DNA of 24,271 nt, from NCBI GenBank assembly GCA_024277475.1, contig JAJRVC010000563.1, forward strand, positions 1-24,271. The letters are read 5' to 3'. Numbering within the stretch: the stretch's first letter is position 1; each line of letters starts with the position of its first letter. The stretch is from Deltaproteobacteria bacterium (lineage in GTDB: Bacteria > Desulfobacterota > Desulfobacteria > Desulfobacterales > JAFDCJ01). Shown one piece after another: positions 1-7,455 of this stretch. The notes beneath the pieces were generated by a model. It was given only the letters and a program-made list of their open reading frames with translations. It searched no databases and was not told where the DNA came from. Position numbers and translations under genes: made by a program.

Positions 1-139
1 CGGACTTTGTGCGGCCTCATGCCGCTCCGGCGCCATTCACCTCAAGGGATTTGATACCGGTCAAATTATGGCCATGATAGAATCTTTTGTGTTTGAAGAG
101 GAAACTGTTGGATTGACAAACCCTTTAAACGACGAATGA
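1..139 (+). CDS. HdrA-like iron-sulfur protein, C-terminal fragment (5' truncated by window edge)
   Basis: An open frame enters from the left edge (codons from base 2) and stops at TGA 137-139, giving 45 residues. They begin GLCAASCRSGAI, the second half of a CxxCxxCxxxCP-type [4Fe-4S] ferredoxin motif, and continue with a QIMAMIES stretch. In heterodisulfide reductase subunit A (HdrA) the last ferredoxin domain is followed by a very similar GFxxxQIMAxIE tail, which is why I name that family. HdrA carries FAD and Fe-S clusters and acts in flavin-based electron bifurcation in the cytoplasm. The usual Pro after the fourth Cys is replaced by Arg. The FrhB-like gene downstream on the same strand fits an electron-transfer cluster. 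Another ferredoxin-tailed oxidoreductase is possible because only the tail is visible. Confidence 0.6.
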   Translation, partial: GLCAASCRSGAIHLKGFDTGQIMAMIESFVFEEETVGLTNPLNDE

Positions 140-144
140 AGATT

Positions 145-256
145 GACGTGGCCGCAAAAAGGCACAAAAAACACAAAAAATAGAATTTCACACTTAATAA
201 TTTCAATAGGTTATAATATCAAAATTCAATAATTTTGACTTTTTACGAGATTGTCA
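145..256 (+). repeat. Dispersed 3'-end repeat, copy 1 of 4
   Basis: First of four near-identical elements. It opens with GACGTGGCCGCAAAAAGGC, runs through an A-rich block, and ends with a TCAAAATT/AATTTTGA hairpin (4-base loop CAAT), then CTTTTTACGAGATTGTCA. It starts five bases after the stop of the HdrA-like gene. In this copy the hairpin loses one closing C-G pair compared with copies 2 to 4. It could act as a transcript end or as a mobile short element; the hairpin has little GC, so a strong intrinsic terminator is not assured. The 133 bases from here to the next gene show nothing else I recognise. Confidence 0.9.
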
Positions 257-389
257 AGATTGACGATTGAATAATTAAGGAATTCTGTCGAATTTAATAT
301 TTTCAAGTGACCGTTTATGGAATTAAAAAAAGGATAGAGCGAAGCGATTCAAAAATTAGTCCTTCGTCATTCGTAGAAGCGGAGTCCCC

Positions 390-1505
390 ATGAAAAGCTT
401 TACCGACTTGATTCAAGACGTCCAAAAACCCGGTCTCTGCCATCGTTGTGGTGGTTGTGTGACCTTCTGCTCAGCCGTTAATTACAGCGCCTTGGAGTTG
501 GATTCGGAGGGAAAACCCAGGTATGCGGATCAGGATAAATGCATCGAGTGCGGGCTTTGCTATACGATTTGCCCGGAAATCAACGAACTGGAGGAGGAAA
601 CGAGACAAAGGCTGAAGTGGCGTTCGCCGATCGGGCGGGTTATCGAAACGGCTATTGCACGGGCAACGGATCCGGCGATTCGTGAGAAAGCTACCGACGG
701 CGGCGTTGTCACGGCCTTGCTGGTGCATTTATTTAAAACCGGAAGGATCGACGGTGCGATTGTGACCAAATCAACCGGACCGTTTCTGCGCGAACCGTTT
801 TTGGCGGAATCCGAAGCAGAACTTCGCGACGCGGCGGGCTTTTTCTTTGACACATCCCACGGAATGAAGCGTTACAGCGATTATTATATGACCTACTCCC
901 AGTTTAGAGAGTTTAATCCCCTGATCCAAAAAGGTTTGCAGCGCATTGCCTTTGTTGGAACTCCCTGTCAGATTCGCGCGGTTCGCAGGATGCAGACCCT
1001 CAATATTATTCCTTCGGATGCAATCAAATTTTGTCTGGGACTTTTCTGTTCCGGCAATTTTGTCTATGGAAAAAAAGAGCAGGCCAAAATAGCCGAACTC
1101 GGGGATTTTCAATGGAAGGATGTTAGAAAAATTAATATCAAACAAGACCTTAGGGTGCATTTAAACAGCGGCGAAATCAAAACGGTCATACTGGATGAAC
1201 TAGAGTTCATGAAGCGGTTTGCATGCTATTTCTGTCCGGATTACTCCGCCGAGTATGCCGATTTGTCCTTTGGCGGTGTGGGTGCACAAGACGGCTGGAC
1301 GACCGTTATCATGCGTACACCCATCGGCAGGGCTGTTTTTGCCGATGCCAGGTCAAAAGCCATAGAGCAAAACCGGCAAACCAGCCAGGCCCACGCGCCT
1401 TCCCACGCGCTTAAAAAGGTGCATAAGTGGACGACTAAAAAAAGAAATGCCGCCGTCACCAACAGAAAGGTTCTGGGTAGGAAATTTCCGGGTGTTAAAC
1501 ACTGA
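390..1505 (+). CDS. FrhB-like coenzyme F420 hydrogenase/dehydrogenase beta subunit family protein
   Basis: This 371-residue cytoplasmic protein starts with two [4Fe-4S] motifs: C17-x2-C20-x2-C23-x3-C27 and C51-x2-C54-x2-C57-x3-C61-P. The FrhB N-terminal domain follows (ATDGGVVTALL, about residues 100-112), then the C-terminal domain with FVGTPCQIRAVRR near residue 190 and a SFGGVG..GWTTVI stretch near residue 290. FrhB-family proteins bind FAD and Fe-S clusters and pass electrons between F420, ferredoxin or a partner such as HdrA. In non-methanogens the acceptor is often unknown. The HdrA-like gene 250 bp upstream suggests that partner. The ATG at 390 has a purine-rich GCGGAG ten bases upstream. 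The true electron carrier cannot be read from sequence. Confidence 0.85.
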   Translation: MKSFTDLIQDVQKPGLCHRCGGCVTFCSAVNYSALELDSEGKPRYADQDKCIECGLCYTICPEINELEEETRQRLKWRSPIGRVIETAIARATDPAIREKATDGGVVTALLVHLFKTGRIDGAIVTKSTGPFLREPFLAESEAELRDAAGFFFDTSHGMKRYSDYYMTYSQFREFNPLIQKGLQRIAFVGTPCQIRAVRRMQTLNIIPSDAIKFCLGLFCSGNFVYGKKEQAKIAELGDFQWKDVRKINIKQDLRVHLNSGEIKTVILDELEFMKRFACYFCPDYSAEYADLSFGGVGAQDGWTTVIMRTPIGRAVFADARSKAIEQNRQTSQAHAPSHALKKVHKWTTKKRNAAVTNRKVLGRKFPGVKH

Positions 1506-1614
1506 TGTGGCCGCAAAAAGGCACAAAAAACACAAAAATAAAATTTCACACTTAATAATTTCAATGAGTTACAAAGTCAAAATTCGAGAATTTTGACTTT
1601 TTATGAGATTATCA
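1504..1614 (+). repeat. Dispersed 3'-end repeat, copy 2 of 4
   Basis: This copy begins inside the TGA stop codon of the FrhB-like gene (stop 1503-1505). It carries the longest hairpin of the four: AAAGTCAAAATTC (1573-1585) pairs perfectly with GAATTTTGACTTT (1588-1600) over a 2-base centre, followed by TTATGAGATTATCA. The stem is AT-rich and could act as a bidirectional transcript end between this gene and the sulfatase-like gene. Confidence 0.92.
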
Positions 1615-1642
1615 ACACTAAGGAAGGGGGAAACAACTCGCA

Positions 1643-3049
1643 ATGAATGTTATCTGGATAACTTCGGACACGTTTAGACGGGATCACATCGGAGCCTATG
1701 GCAACAAACAGATTCAAACCCCTTCTCTGGATATGCTTGCAGCGAGATCGGTCCAATTTCAACGCCATTATGCTGCCGGGTTTCCGACCATGCCTACCCG
1801 CGCGGATTATTTTACGGGGCGCTGGACCATGTCTTTTATGGGATGGTCTCCCCTGCCCTCAAACGTGACCACCCTACCTGAAATCCTGTCCGCAAAAGGT
1901 CTGCATACAGCGGCGGTGGTCGACACGCCTTTCTATTTACGGGGCGGCATGAATTATGACCGCGGCTTCAGGAGTTTTTTCATGAATATCGGTCAGGAAG
2001 GTTCCGGAGCTAAAAAATTGAAAGACGGACAGCACGAGTCACAGGATACGCGCGCGGCATGGCGCTTTGAGTCGGATTACAACTCACCTCAAACCTTCAC
2101 AAAAGCGATGCGATGGCTGGAACATCATTACAAGGAAGACTTCTTCCTGTATATCGATACATGGGATCCCCATGAGCCCTGGGATGCCCCTGCCTACTAT
2201 ACTGAGATCTACCGGCCGGATTACGATGGAGAAATTATCGAACCGATCTATGGGTGCTGGGAGGATGTGCCCGGATTTACGCTGGAAAGGCTTGAGAAAG
2301 CGCATGCAACTTATTGTGGCGAGATCACCATGGTGGACACCTGGCTGGGCTATCTTCTGCGACGGGTTGAAAACATGGGCCTAATGGAAAATACAGCCAT
2401 AATCTTTACGTCGGACCACGGCTTCTACTTCGGAGAGCACGGTGGGCTCTTCGGAAAGATGGTTTATGAAATGGGACCGGATGGAAAATACCCGGCGCTA
2501 GATGACTGGGATAAGCAGATTGAAGGCGGAATATGGGTATATTCGCCTCTTTACGAGGAGATGATAAATATCACTCTGCTAATTTACATCCCCGGTGTAT
2601 CGGCAGGCGACTATAGTCAGTTAACATCGGCTGTTGATGTTATGCCGACAGTGCTGGAAGTTCTGGGGTGTGATCTACCCGATTTTGTCGAAGGCCAATC
2701 GCTCCTGCCAAAAATATACGATTCAGCCGTCAGCGGCCGTGAGTTTACCGTCAGCAGTATACCCTTCGCCAATCCTGGCGATCCGGTCAGATCGGTCGAC
2801 AATTTCCTTCGCATGCTGAAGGCCCCGACAGTAACGACCATTACCAGCGAGAATTATTCCCTCCTTTACAGCCCGGAAGAGGGGCAGTCAAAACTCTATG
2901 ATCTTTCCCTGGATCCCGGCCAGCAGAAAGATATCATTTCAGATCAGCCGGATGTCGCTAAAAAACTTCATCAATACCTGGTTAAATTTATGCGGGATAC
3001 CCATGTTGCGGAGTATCTCTTAAAACCGCGGCTTGAGCTTTGCATATAG
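1643..3049 (+). CDS. Sulfatase/alkaline phosphatase-fold hydrolase with Thr in the nucleophile position
   Basis: This 468-residue protein has the sulfatase domain from its first residues: WITSDTFRRDHIGAYG (metal ligand D9), active-site loop FPTMPTRADYFTGR (47-60), WDPHEPW (D175, H177), and TSDHGFYFGEHG (D258, H259). In true type I sulfatases the loop reads C/S-x-P-x-R and the Cys or Ser becomes formylglycine. Here T49 holds that position, while P51 and R53 are kept. The usual second Asp of the N-terminal DD pair is T10. Thr is the nucleophile in nucleotide pyrophosphatase/phosphodiesterases of this superfamily, so a phosphodiesterase or phosphonate-type activity is more likely than sulfate ester cleavage (inference). 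There is no signal peptide, so it should be cytoplasmic. A GGAAGGGGG tract precedes the ATG. The substrate is unknown. Confidence 0.82.
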   Translation: MNVIWITSDTFRRDHIGAYGNKQIQTPSLDMLAARSVQFQRHYAAGFPTMPTRADYFTGRWTMSFMGWSPLPSNVTTLPEILSAKGLHTAAVVDTPFYLRGGMNYDRGFRSFFMNIGQEGSGAKKLKDGQHESQDTRAAWRFESDYNSPQTFTKAMRWLEHHYKEDFFLYIDTWDPHEPWDAPAYYTEIYRPDYDGEIIEPIYGCWEDVPGFTLERLEKAHATYCGEITMVDTWLGYLLRRVENMGLMENTAIIFTSDHGFYFGEHGGLFGKMVYEMGPDGKYPALDDWDKQIEGGIWVYSPLYEEMINITLLIYIPGVSAGDYSQLTSAVDVMPTVLEVLGCDLPDFVEGQSLLPKIYDSAVSGREFTVSSIPFANPGDPVRSVDNFLRMLKAPTVTTITSENYSLLYSPEEGQSKLYDLSLDPGQQKDIISDQPDVAKKLHQYLVKFMRDTHVAEYLLKPRLELCI

Positions 3050-3234
3050 GTAAACGCCACCGTAATCACTATCTTTCGTACATCTGCTGTGACGGTGAAT
3101 ACGGAATCGCAGCAACTAATTGATATGGAAGGGATAATTGCCAATTCCGCCCTCTGAAATAGGCCTATATTGAGTTTTTTAAGGGCAAAAAGACCATTTT
3201 TCTCTGATACTTATGGCCAGAGTAAAAAGATATT

Positions 3235-3478
3235 TTATAAGGTCCTTTTCGAGGCTGAAAACGAGGATATAGACCTTGAAAACACCAATTCCTTATCCAG
3301 CAGTCCTTTCAAATCCCGTTGCAGACTTCGGCGATTAACTTCGGGGCATAGCGCTTCGAAATTCTGGATGGTAAGTCCTGCCATACTGCATAAGGTACTC
3401 TAAAGCTTTGCCTTGTCGTTCGTTCAGTCCATGTTTCTGAGCCACCATATCCCGGCCAAAGACCGGGAGAAGCTTGGA
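3235..3478 (-). pseudogene. C-terminal HTH fragment, frameshifted (Fic- or AlbA_2-type protein tail)
   Basis: The minus strand encodes PVFGRDMVAQKHGLNERQGKA and then EYLMQYG down to about 3380. A one-base frame change follows, then [20 protein letters not shown] and [12 protein letters not shown], with a stop at 3235-3237. A LNERQ..AL..L start followed by [12 protein letters not shown] is typical of the winged-helix domain that closes many Fic-family and AlbA_2 ATPase-type regulators, which are common neighbours of type I restriction loci. There is no start codon or upstream domain: beyond 3478 the sequence switches to an hsdM fragment on the other strand, so this is a rearrangement junction. 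Family assignment is tentative. The 185 bases between the sulfatase-like gene and this fragment hold nothing I recognise. Confidence 0.55.
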
Positions 3479-3798
3479 TGTACCCAGCTGGGCGACTACT
3501 TAGACAGCAGCGAGTTTAAAGACGAGAAAAAGCAGAACCGTCTGCGGGATGAAGATATCGAAAAAATCGTCACCGCTTTCCGTAAATTTGAGGAAGTCGA
3601 GAAATACTCCCATCTGGCTACGCTGGAGGAAATTCAGGAGGCCGAATTCAATCTGAATATCCCCGCTATGTGGATACCTTCGAAGAGGAAGAGGATGTGG
3701 ATATTCCGGTGGTCCAACAGTAAATTCAGGCAATAGATGCGGAACTGGTGCAAACGCAGAAGGAACTGAATAAATATTTGAAAGAATTAGGGTTATGA
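3479..3798 (+). pseudogene. hsdM: hsdM remnant: C-terminus of a type I restriction-modification DNA methylase
   Basis: The + strand reads DEKKQNRLRDEDIEKIVTAF, then FEEVEKYSHLATLEEIQ and EFNLNIP. This is the C-terminal helical segment of HsdM, the adenine methyltransferase subunit of type I systems. After NIP (about 3660) homology continues only in another frame: RYVDTFEEEEDVDIPVVQQ, then an in-frame TAA (3721-3723), then ELVQTQKELNKYLKELG to TGA 3796-3798. The gene therefore has lost its catalytic N-terminal domain and carries one frameshift and one stop. It cannot methylate DNA. Its break point coincides with the end of the oppositely oriented HTH fragment. Confidence 0.85.
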
Positions 3799-3869
3799 GC
3801 GACGAAACACACGAAATAGTCCCGACAGGCGGGGAAGTCCTCATCTATATGTCAAAATCGCGGGAATAA
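3795..3869 (+). pseudogene. RhuM-like N-terminal stub
   Basis: An ATG (3795) overlaps the last codons of the hsdM remnant in an ATGA arrangement. It encodes MSDETHEIVPTGGEVLIY and then a few residues to a TAA at 3867-3869. RhuM-family proteins often begin with a short charged leader followed by GE(V/F)LIYQ and are frequently embedded in type I restriction operons directly after hsdM. Only about 18 residues match that pattern before the frame diverges, so the gene is truncated. An hsdS start is the main alternative. Confidence 0.4.
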
Positions 3870-3896
3870 AACTTGTAAAATCGCGATATTTATAAT
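3854..3896 (+). promoter_or_regulatory. Possible promoter/operator of the DUF4143 ATPase gene
   Basis: A perfect -10 hexamer TATAAT lies at 3891-3896, with only a poor -35 at the right distance. Two direct copies of AAAATCGCG (3854-3862 and 3877-3885) lie 23 bp apart, and the second overlaps the palindrome ATCGCGAT (3880-3887). The spacing suggests a factor binding the same face of the helix near the promoter. No regulator is identified. Confidence 0.3.
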
Positions 3897-3946
3897 ATAA
3901 AGATAGCGATGTAGATAATAATCATATCGCGGAGGGAAAATCCGAT

Positions 3947-5179
3947 ATGAAAGAACGTTACCCACGATGGCAAAAGAAAACGATCAAACAGCTGATGTCG
4001 GAAAGACGCGTACTGTGGCTGAGTGGTCCAAGGCAAAGCGGTAAAACTACACTGGCGCGTGAACTGGAATCCGATCAGACGGAATATCGAACCCTTGATG
4101 ACGGTACACTTAGAGAAGCTGCCGAAAACGATCCGCAGGGATTCATCAAGCGTAGCACCAACACATTGATTATTGATGAAGTGCAGCGTATTCCGTCCCT
4201 GCTTCCGGCAATTAAAAAAGCTGTGGACGAAGATACCCGCTCAGGGCAGTATCTATTAACTGGTTCGGCCAATATTCAATCCCTCCCCACTGTTAGAGAG
4301 TCTCTCGCCGGACGAATCGCCAAAATCCGCTTACGCCCTCTCGCGCAAGGAGAAGTGAAAAAAATTGCTCCCAAGTTTATTGAGTCCGCTTTTAAACAAT
4401 CGTTCTCGCGCAGCCATACTCACTATGACCGCGATGCCCTGTTAGAAATCGCTTTCAAGGGCGGCTTTCCAGAGCCGATGTTACTCCATGATCGTGGCCG
4501 GAAGCGATGGCATGCTGACTATATTAACGCCATACTGGAACGAGATCTGAAAGAGATCGCCAAAATTTATCGGAAAAATGCTATGCTGGAACTGGTAAAC
4601 ATACTCGCAGCATGGTCAGGTAAATGTATGGACCTATCCGCCATCGGTTCCGGGCTATCCATCCAACGCCCTACAATCGAAAGTTACATCAATGCATTAG
4701 AGACACTCTATCTGGTGGAGCGCATATATCCTTGGACGAAAACAGACTATGCCCGCGTCGGTAAACAAAGCAGGCTCTTTATGGTCGATAGTGGTCTGAT
4801 GACGACCCTGCTCAGATGGAAGATGGACCAAGTACGCTTTGATTCCGACCGCTCTGGCAAACTGATAGAAACTTTTGCTTTTAATGAAATCATGGCACAA
4901 GTCGACGCTGAAGATGGTCGCTATGAGCTATTTCACTATCGTGACCGGGAAAAACGTGAAATCGATTTTTTAATAGAGCGGGAAGATAATGCATTGCTTG
5001 GCATTGAGATCAAAGCAGGATCAGCTGTTGGCAAAAATGATTTCAAACACATGAAATGGTTCCAAAATAATTTGGTAAAAAGGCAAACATTTATCGGCAT
5101 CATTCTTTATACGGGCGAATTCCCGGCTTCTTTTGGCAATAGCTTGTGGGCTGTTCCCTTTGGCCTCTTGTGGACTTAA
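3947..5179 (+). CDS. AAA_14/DUF4143 family ATP-binding protein
   Basis: This 410-residue cytoplasmic P-loop ATPase has Walker A GPRQSGKTT (27-35, catalytic K33) and Walker B LIIDEVQR (D77, E78). A sensor-like LLTGSAN (about 102-108) and a DUF4143 C-terminal half follow. Within DUF4143, EID (338-340) and E354-x-K356 form the D/E...ExK pattern of PD-(D/E)xK nuclease-like folds. Length and domain order match the family. The biological role of this family is poorly known; it is spread by horizontal transfer and is common in accessory islands. The ATG at 3947 has a good GGAGGGAAAA ribosome site. It sits between the restriction remnants and a toxin-antitoxin pair, and looks intact. Confidence 0.88.
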   Translation: MKERYPRWQKKTIKQLMSERRVLWLSGPRQSGKTTLARELESDQTEYRTLDDGTLREAAENDPQGFIKRSTNTLIIDEVQRIPSLLPAIKKAVDEDTRSGQYLLTGSANIQSLPTVRESLAGRIAKIRLRPLAQGEVKKIAPKFIESAFKQSFSRSHTHYDRDALLEIAFKGGFPEPMLLHDRGRKRWHADYINAILERDLKEIAKIYRKNAMLELVNILAAWSGKCMDLSAIGSGLSIQRPTIESYINALETLYLVERIYPWTKTDYARVGKQSRLFMVDSGLMTTLLRWKMDQVRFDSDRSGKLIETFAFNEIMAQVDAEDGRYELFHYRDREKREIDFLIEREDNALLGIEIKAGSAVGKNDFKHMKWFQNNLVKRQTFIGIILYTGEFPASFGNSLWAVPFGLLWT

Positions 5180-5332
5180 TACACAATTGTGAAGTAATTT
5201 CGCGGCTTCATTCACCGTGCAGCTCATGGCTAAAAATTCCGGCCATCATCGAAAACAAAGAAATGATATTATAAACTTATGTACGTGAACATTACATTCG
5301 TTCCACCGAAAATCCCCCTTTAATTTTTTAGC

Positions 5333-5361
5333 TTGACAGCAGAATTTTTGAAAATTATAAT
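5333..5361 (+). promoter_or_regulatory. Consensus sigma-70 promoter of the YefM/RelE-type operon
   Basis: TTGACA (5333-5338) and TATAAT (5356-5361) are separated by exactly 17 bases, so both hexamers and the spacer match consensus. An AT-rich run lies just upstream of the -35. Transcription would begin about 30 bases before the antitoxin ATG (5399), leaving room for the AAGGAGG ribosome site at 5386-5392. A promoter this strong usually needs repression, in keeping with autoregulated antitoxin genes. Confidence 0.85.
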
Positions 5362-5370
5362 GACCATTAT
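5357..5370. promoter_or_regulatory. Candidate antitoxin operator overlapping the -10 box
   Basis: ATAATG-AC-CATTAT is a perfect inverted repeat (6-bp arms, 2-bp centre) covering most of the -10 hexamer and the expected transcription start region. Phd/YefM antitoxins repress their own operons by binding short palindromes at the promoter. The function is inferred from position; no binding is shown. Confidence 0.5.
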
Positions 5371-5398
5371 TTAACACAAGAACACAAGGAGGTCGACT

Positions 5399-5668
5399 AT
5401 GGTCGAATTGCAAACGATCTTACCTGTAACAAAAGTCAAAAGAAAACTCCTTGAAATCCTAAAAGCCATGGAGCAGGAGTATGCCACGATCACGGTCACC
5501 AGAAATGGCGAACCTGTCGGCATCATGATGACTCCTGACCGGTACGAGGCTTTGTTGGAAACCATTGAGATTCTTGGCGATAATAAGATCCTGCAAGCAT
5601 TAAAGGCTTCCCAGAAGGATTTTAAATCCGGTAGGGCTTACACTCACGATGAGGTTTGGAAAGACTGA
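5399..5668 (+). CDS. Phd/YefM-family type II antitoxin
   Basis: This 89-residue protein has the Phd/YefM N-terminal DNA-binding fold: LPVTKVKRKLLEILKAME, then ITVTRNGEPVGIMMTPDRYE. The C-terminal tail (about residues 60-89) should wrap the toxin. The antitoxin neutralises the RelE-type toxin encoded directly downstream and probably represses the shared promoter. The ATG at 5399 is fixed by AAGGAGG six bases upstream. Its TGA stop overlaps the toxin ATG (TGATG), indicating translational coupling. It is intact and of normal length. Confidence 0.9.
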   Translation: MVELQTILPVTKVKRKLLEILKAMEQEYATITVTRNGEPVGIMMTPDRYEALLETIEILGDNKILQALKASQKDFKSGRAYTHDEVWKD

Positions 5669-5952
5669 TGTCTTATCAGCTTCTTTACTCCGAAACATCG
5701 AGGAAGCAAATTAGAAAATTGCATCCTCAAATTAAACCGGTTGTTAAATCAAAAATAGAGGGGCTTCAGGAAAACCCCTTTTCAGGGAAATGTCTTGAAA
5801 AGGAGCTTTCAGGCTGTCTCTCAATGCAGGCAAATCGATTCCGGGTTATCTATAGGATTCGAGATGATGAACAGACCGTGGAAATTCACTATATCGGTCA
5901 TCGTAAGAACATTTATGAGCTATTTAAAGAAGCTATCGCTAAATCAAAATAA
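5668..5952 (+). CDS. RelE/ParE-superfamily type II toxin
   Basis: I take the ATG at 5668, which overlaps the antitoxin stop as TGATG, giving 94 residues. A TTG 12 bases earlier would add four residues but has no better ribosome site. The sequence shows the RelE pattern: an N-terminal basic helix pair, NPFSGKCLEKELSG (36-49), RFRVIYRI (57-64) and the terminal GHRKNIY (77-83). RelE-type toxins cleave mRNA in the ribosome, while ParE-type toxins poison gyrase. The GHRxxIY ending and conserved Arg residues lean toward RelE. It acts in the cytoplasm and is held inactive by the upstream antitoxin. No inactivating change is visible. Confidence 0.88.
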   Translation: MSYQLLYSETSRKQIRKLHPQIKPVVKSKIEGLQENPFSGKCLEKELSGCLSMQANRFRVIYRIRDDEQTVEIHYIGHRKNIYELFKEAIAKSK

Positions 5953-6023
5953 CGAAGCTGCAGCATAATCTCGCTCTTTCAGCTAGCAGCTGAACGCTGC
6001 GGCTGAAGAGCCCGAACCTTGCA

Positions 6024-6743
6024 ATGACGGATCGCAAAGCGGAAACAATGATCGACAAAACCACTTCATTAGAAAACGCATTAAAGGTAATTCGTGACGG
6101 TGACACGATCATGGTCGGCGGCTTCGGGGTCCCCGGGACCCCATTTACGCTGATCGACGGTCTATTGGAATTGGGTGTGTCCAATTTGACCTTGATTAAA
6201 AATGAAGCCAATGAAGACGGGATGGGGCTCTCAAAACTCATTGAGGCCAACCGGGCCCACAAGCTGATAACCTCCCATCTCGGGCTGAATGCCACCGTCA
6301 TCGGCATGATGAATCGCCACGAAATCGAAGTGGAGTTTTATCCCCAGGGAATCCTGGCTGAAAAAATCCGTGCCGGCGGTGCCGGCTTGCTTGGCATACT
6401 TACCGATATCGGTATCGATACAATCCTGGCAAAGAATAAAGAAGTGGTTACCGTTGACCGGCAATCAGCAGTGATCGAACCGGCTTTGCGGGCAGATGTG
6501 GCCCTGATTCACGCCGCCGTCGCCGATCGTTTTGGCAACTTGATTTATGAAAAGAGTGCCCGGAATTTCAATCCGGTCATGGCGACTGCAGCTGAGACGG
6601 TCATTGTGGAAACTGAAGAATTGGTTGAAACCGGAGACCTGGCACCGGATCAGATCCATACACCGGCAGCGTTCACGGACCATATAGTTGTCCTGGATAC
6701 CCTGACTGAAGAATATGGAATTTTAGCGCATCATGTCCTCTAA
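6024..6743 (+). CDS. 3-oxoacid/short-chain acyl CoA-transferase, subunit A
   Basis: This 239-residue protein is the alpha subunit of a class I CoA-transferase of the acetate/3-oxoacid type (SCOT/AtoD family). These enzymes move CoA between carboxylic acids and so activate an acid without ATP. The CoA-binding signature GGFGVPGTP lies at residues 32-40, and a GAGLLGILTDIG-like segment lies near 118-129. Subunit B overlaps its 3' end by 11 bases, so the two are co-translated. ATG 6024 has no good ribosome site. A second ATG at 6048 (residue 9) keeps the whole domain and is an alternative start. The acid substrate (acetoacetate, butyrate or other) cannot be told from sequence. Confidence 0.9.
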   Translation: MTDRKAETMIDKTTSLENALKVIRDGDTIMVGGFGVPGTPFTLIDGLLELGVSNLTLIKNEANEDGMGLSKLIEANRAHKLITSHLGLNATVIGMMNRHEIEVEFYPQGILAEKIRAGGAGLLGILTDIGIDTILAKNKEVVTVDRQSAVIEPALRADVALIHAAVADRFGNLIYEKSARNFNPVMATAAETVIVETEELVETGDLAPDQIHTPAAFTDHIVVLDTLTEEYGILAHHVL

Positions 6744-7383
6744 AGAGAAAATTGCCCAACGAGCAGCGGCGGAGATAGGGGCCGGCCAGATTATCAACCT
6801 TGGAATCGGGATACCCACGCTTATTCCAAAGTATCTTGAGGACAACAAACAAGTCGTTGTTCACTCCGAAAACGGTATTCTCGGTATGGGACTCCCCTGT
6901 AAACACGGTACGGAGGACCGCAATATCATCGATGCGGGCGGAACCTATGTTACGACCGGAACGGGGGCGTCTTTTTTTGACAGTGTTCTGTCGTTTACCC
7001 TGGTGCGCGGCGGAAGGCTGGACATTGCTTTTATCGGTGCGCTCGAGGTTTCGGGCACCGGAGATCTGGCCAATTGGATCATTCCCGGTCAATACTCACC
7101 GGGTATCGGAGGGGGTATGGAACTGGCTCAGAAAGCACGGCGCTTGATCGTAACCACCCTGCATACCACCCGCAATGGCGATCCCAAAATTTTAAAGACC
7201 TGTACCCTGCCGTTGACCGCTAAAGGCTGCGTAAACACCATCATCACTGAACTGGCGGTCATCGAGATAACCGCCGAAGGTCTGCTGCTGCTTGAAATTG
7301 CGACCGGGACCGACATCCGACAGGTGTTGGAGAAAACAGGGGCTCCTTTGATCGTTCCTAAAGGAGAGCTGCCCGTTTTTTGA
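6733..7383 (+). CDS. 3-oxoacid/short-chain acyl CoA-transferase, subunit B
   Basis: The 216-residue beta subunit carries the catalytic Glu in SENGILGMG (E46), which forms the glutamyl-CoA thioester intermediate in this family. The NLGIGIPTLIP segment (22-32) is the usual N-terminal glycine-rich loop. An INLGIG..GGTYVTTGTGASFFDS to GGRLDIAFIGALEVS path follows, typical of AtoA/ScoB, and the length is normal. The ATG lies inside the last codons of subunit A. The 191 bases before the next gene are not coding and hold a degenerate hairpin near 7456. Confidence 0.92.
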   Translation: MSSKEKIAQRAAAEIGAGQIINLGIGIPTLIPKYLEDNKQVVVHSENGILGMGLPCKHGTEDRNIIDAGGTYVTTGTGASFFDSVLSFTLVRGGRLDIAFIGALEVSGTGDLANWIIPGQYSPGIGGGMELAQKARRLIVTTLHTTRNGDPKILKTCTLPLTAKGCVNTIITELAVIEITAEGLLLLEIATGTDIRQVLEKTGAPLIVPKGELPVF

Positions 7384-7455
7384 TCCATAGATTTTGCAGA
7401 TTGCGCGGATTATTCTAATCACTTTAAGAGTGACGCGAAATCTATAGGGTTTTAC

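Noticed and set aside
145..180. A-rich direct repeats (CACAAAAAACACAAAA) as a possible CRISPR array
   Set aside because: There are no regular repeat-spacer units; the pattern is low-complexity sequence within a dispersed element.
3170..3403. 77-residue + strand open frame
   Set aside because: It reads antisense through the HTH fragment and has no ribosome site or recognisable domain.
5953..6023. TCAGCT-AGC-AGCTGA hairpin as terminator after the RelE-type toxin
   Set aside because: No T-run follows and the stem is only six pairs, so I do not annotate it as a terminator.
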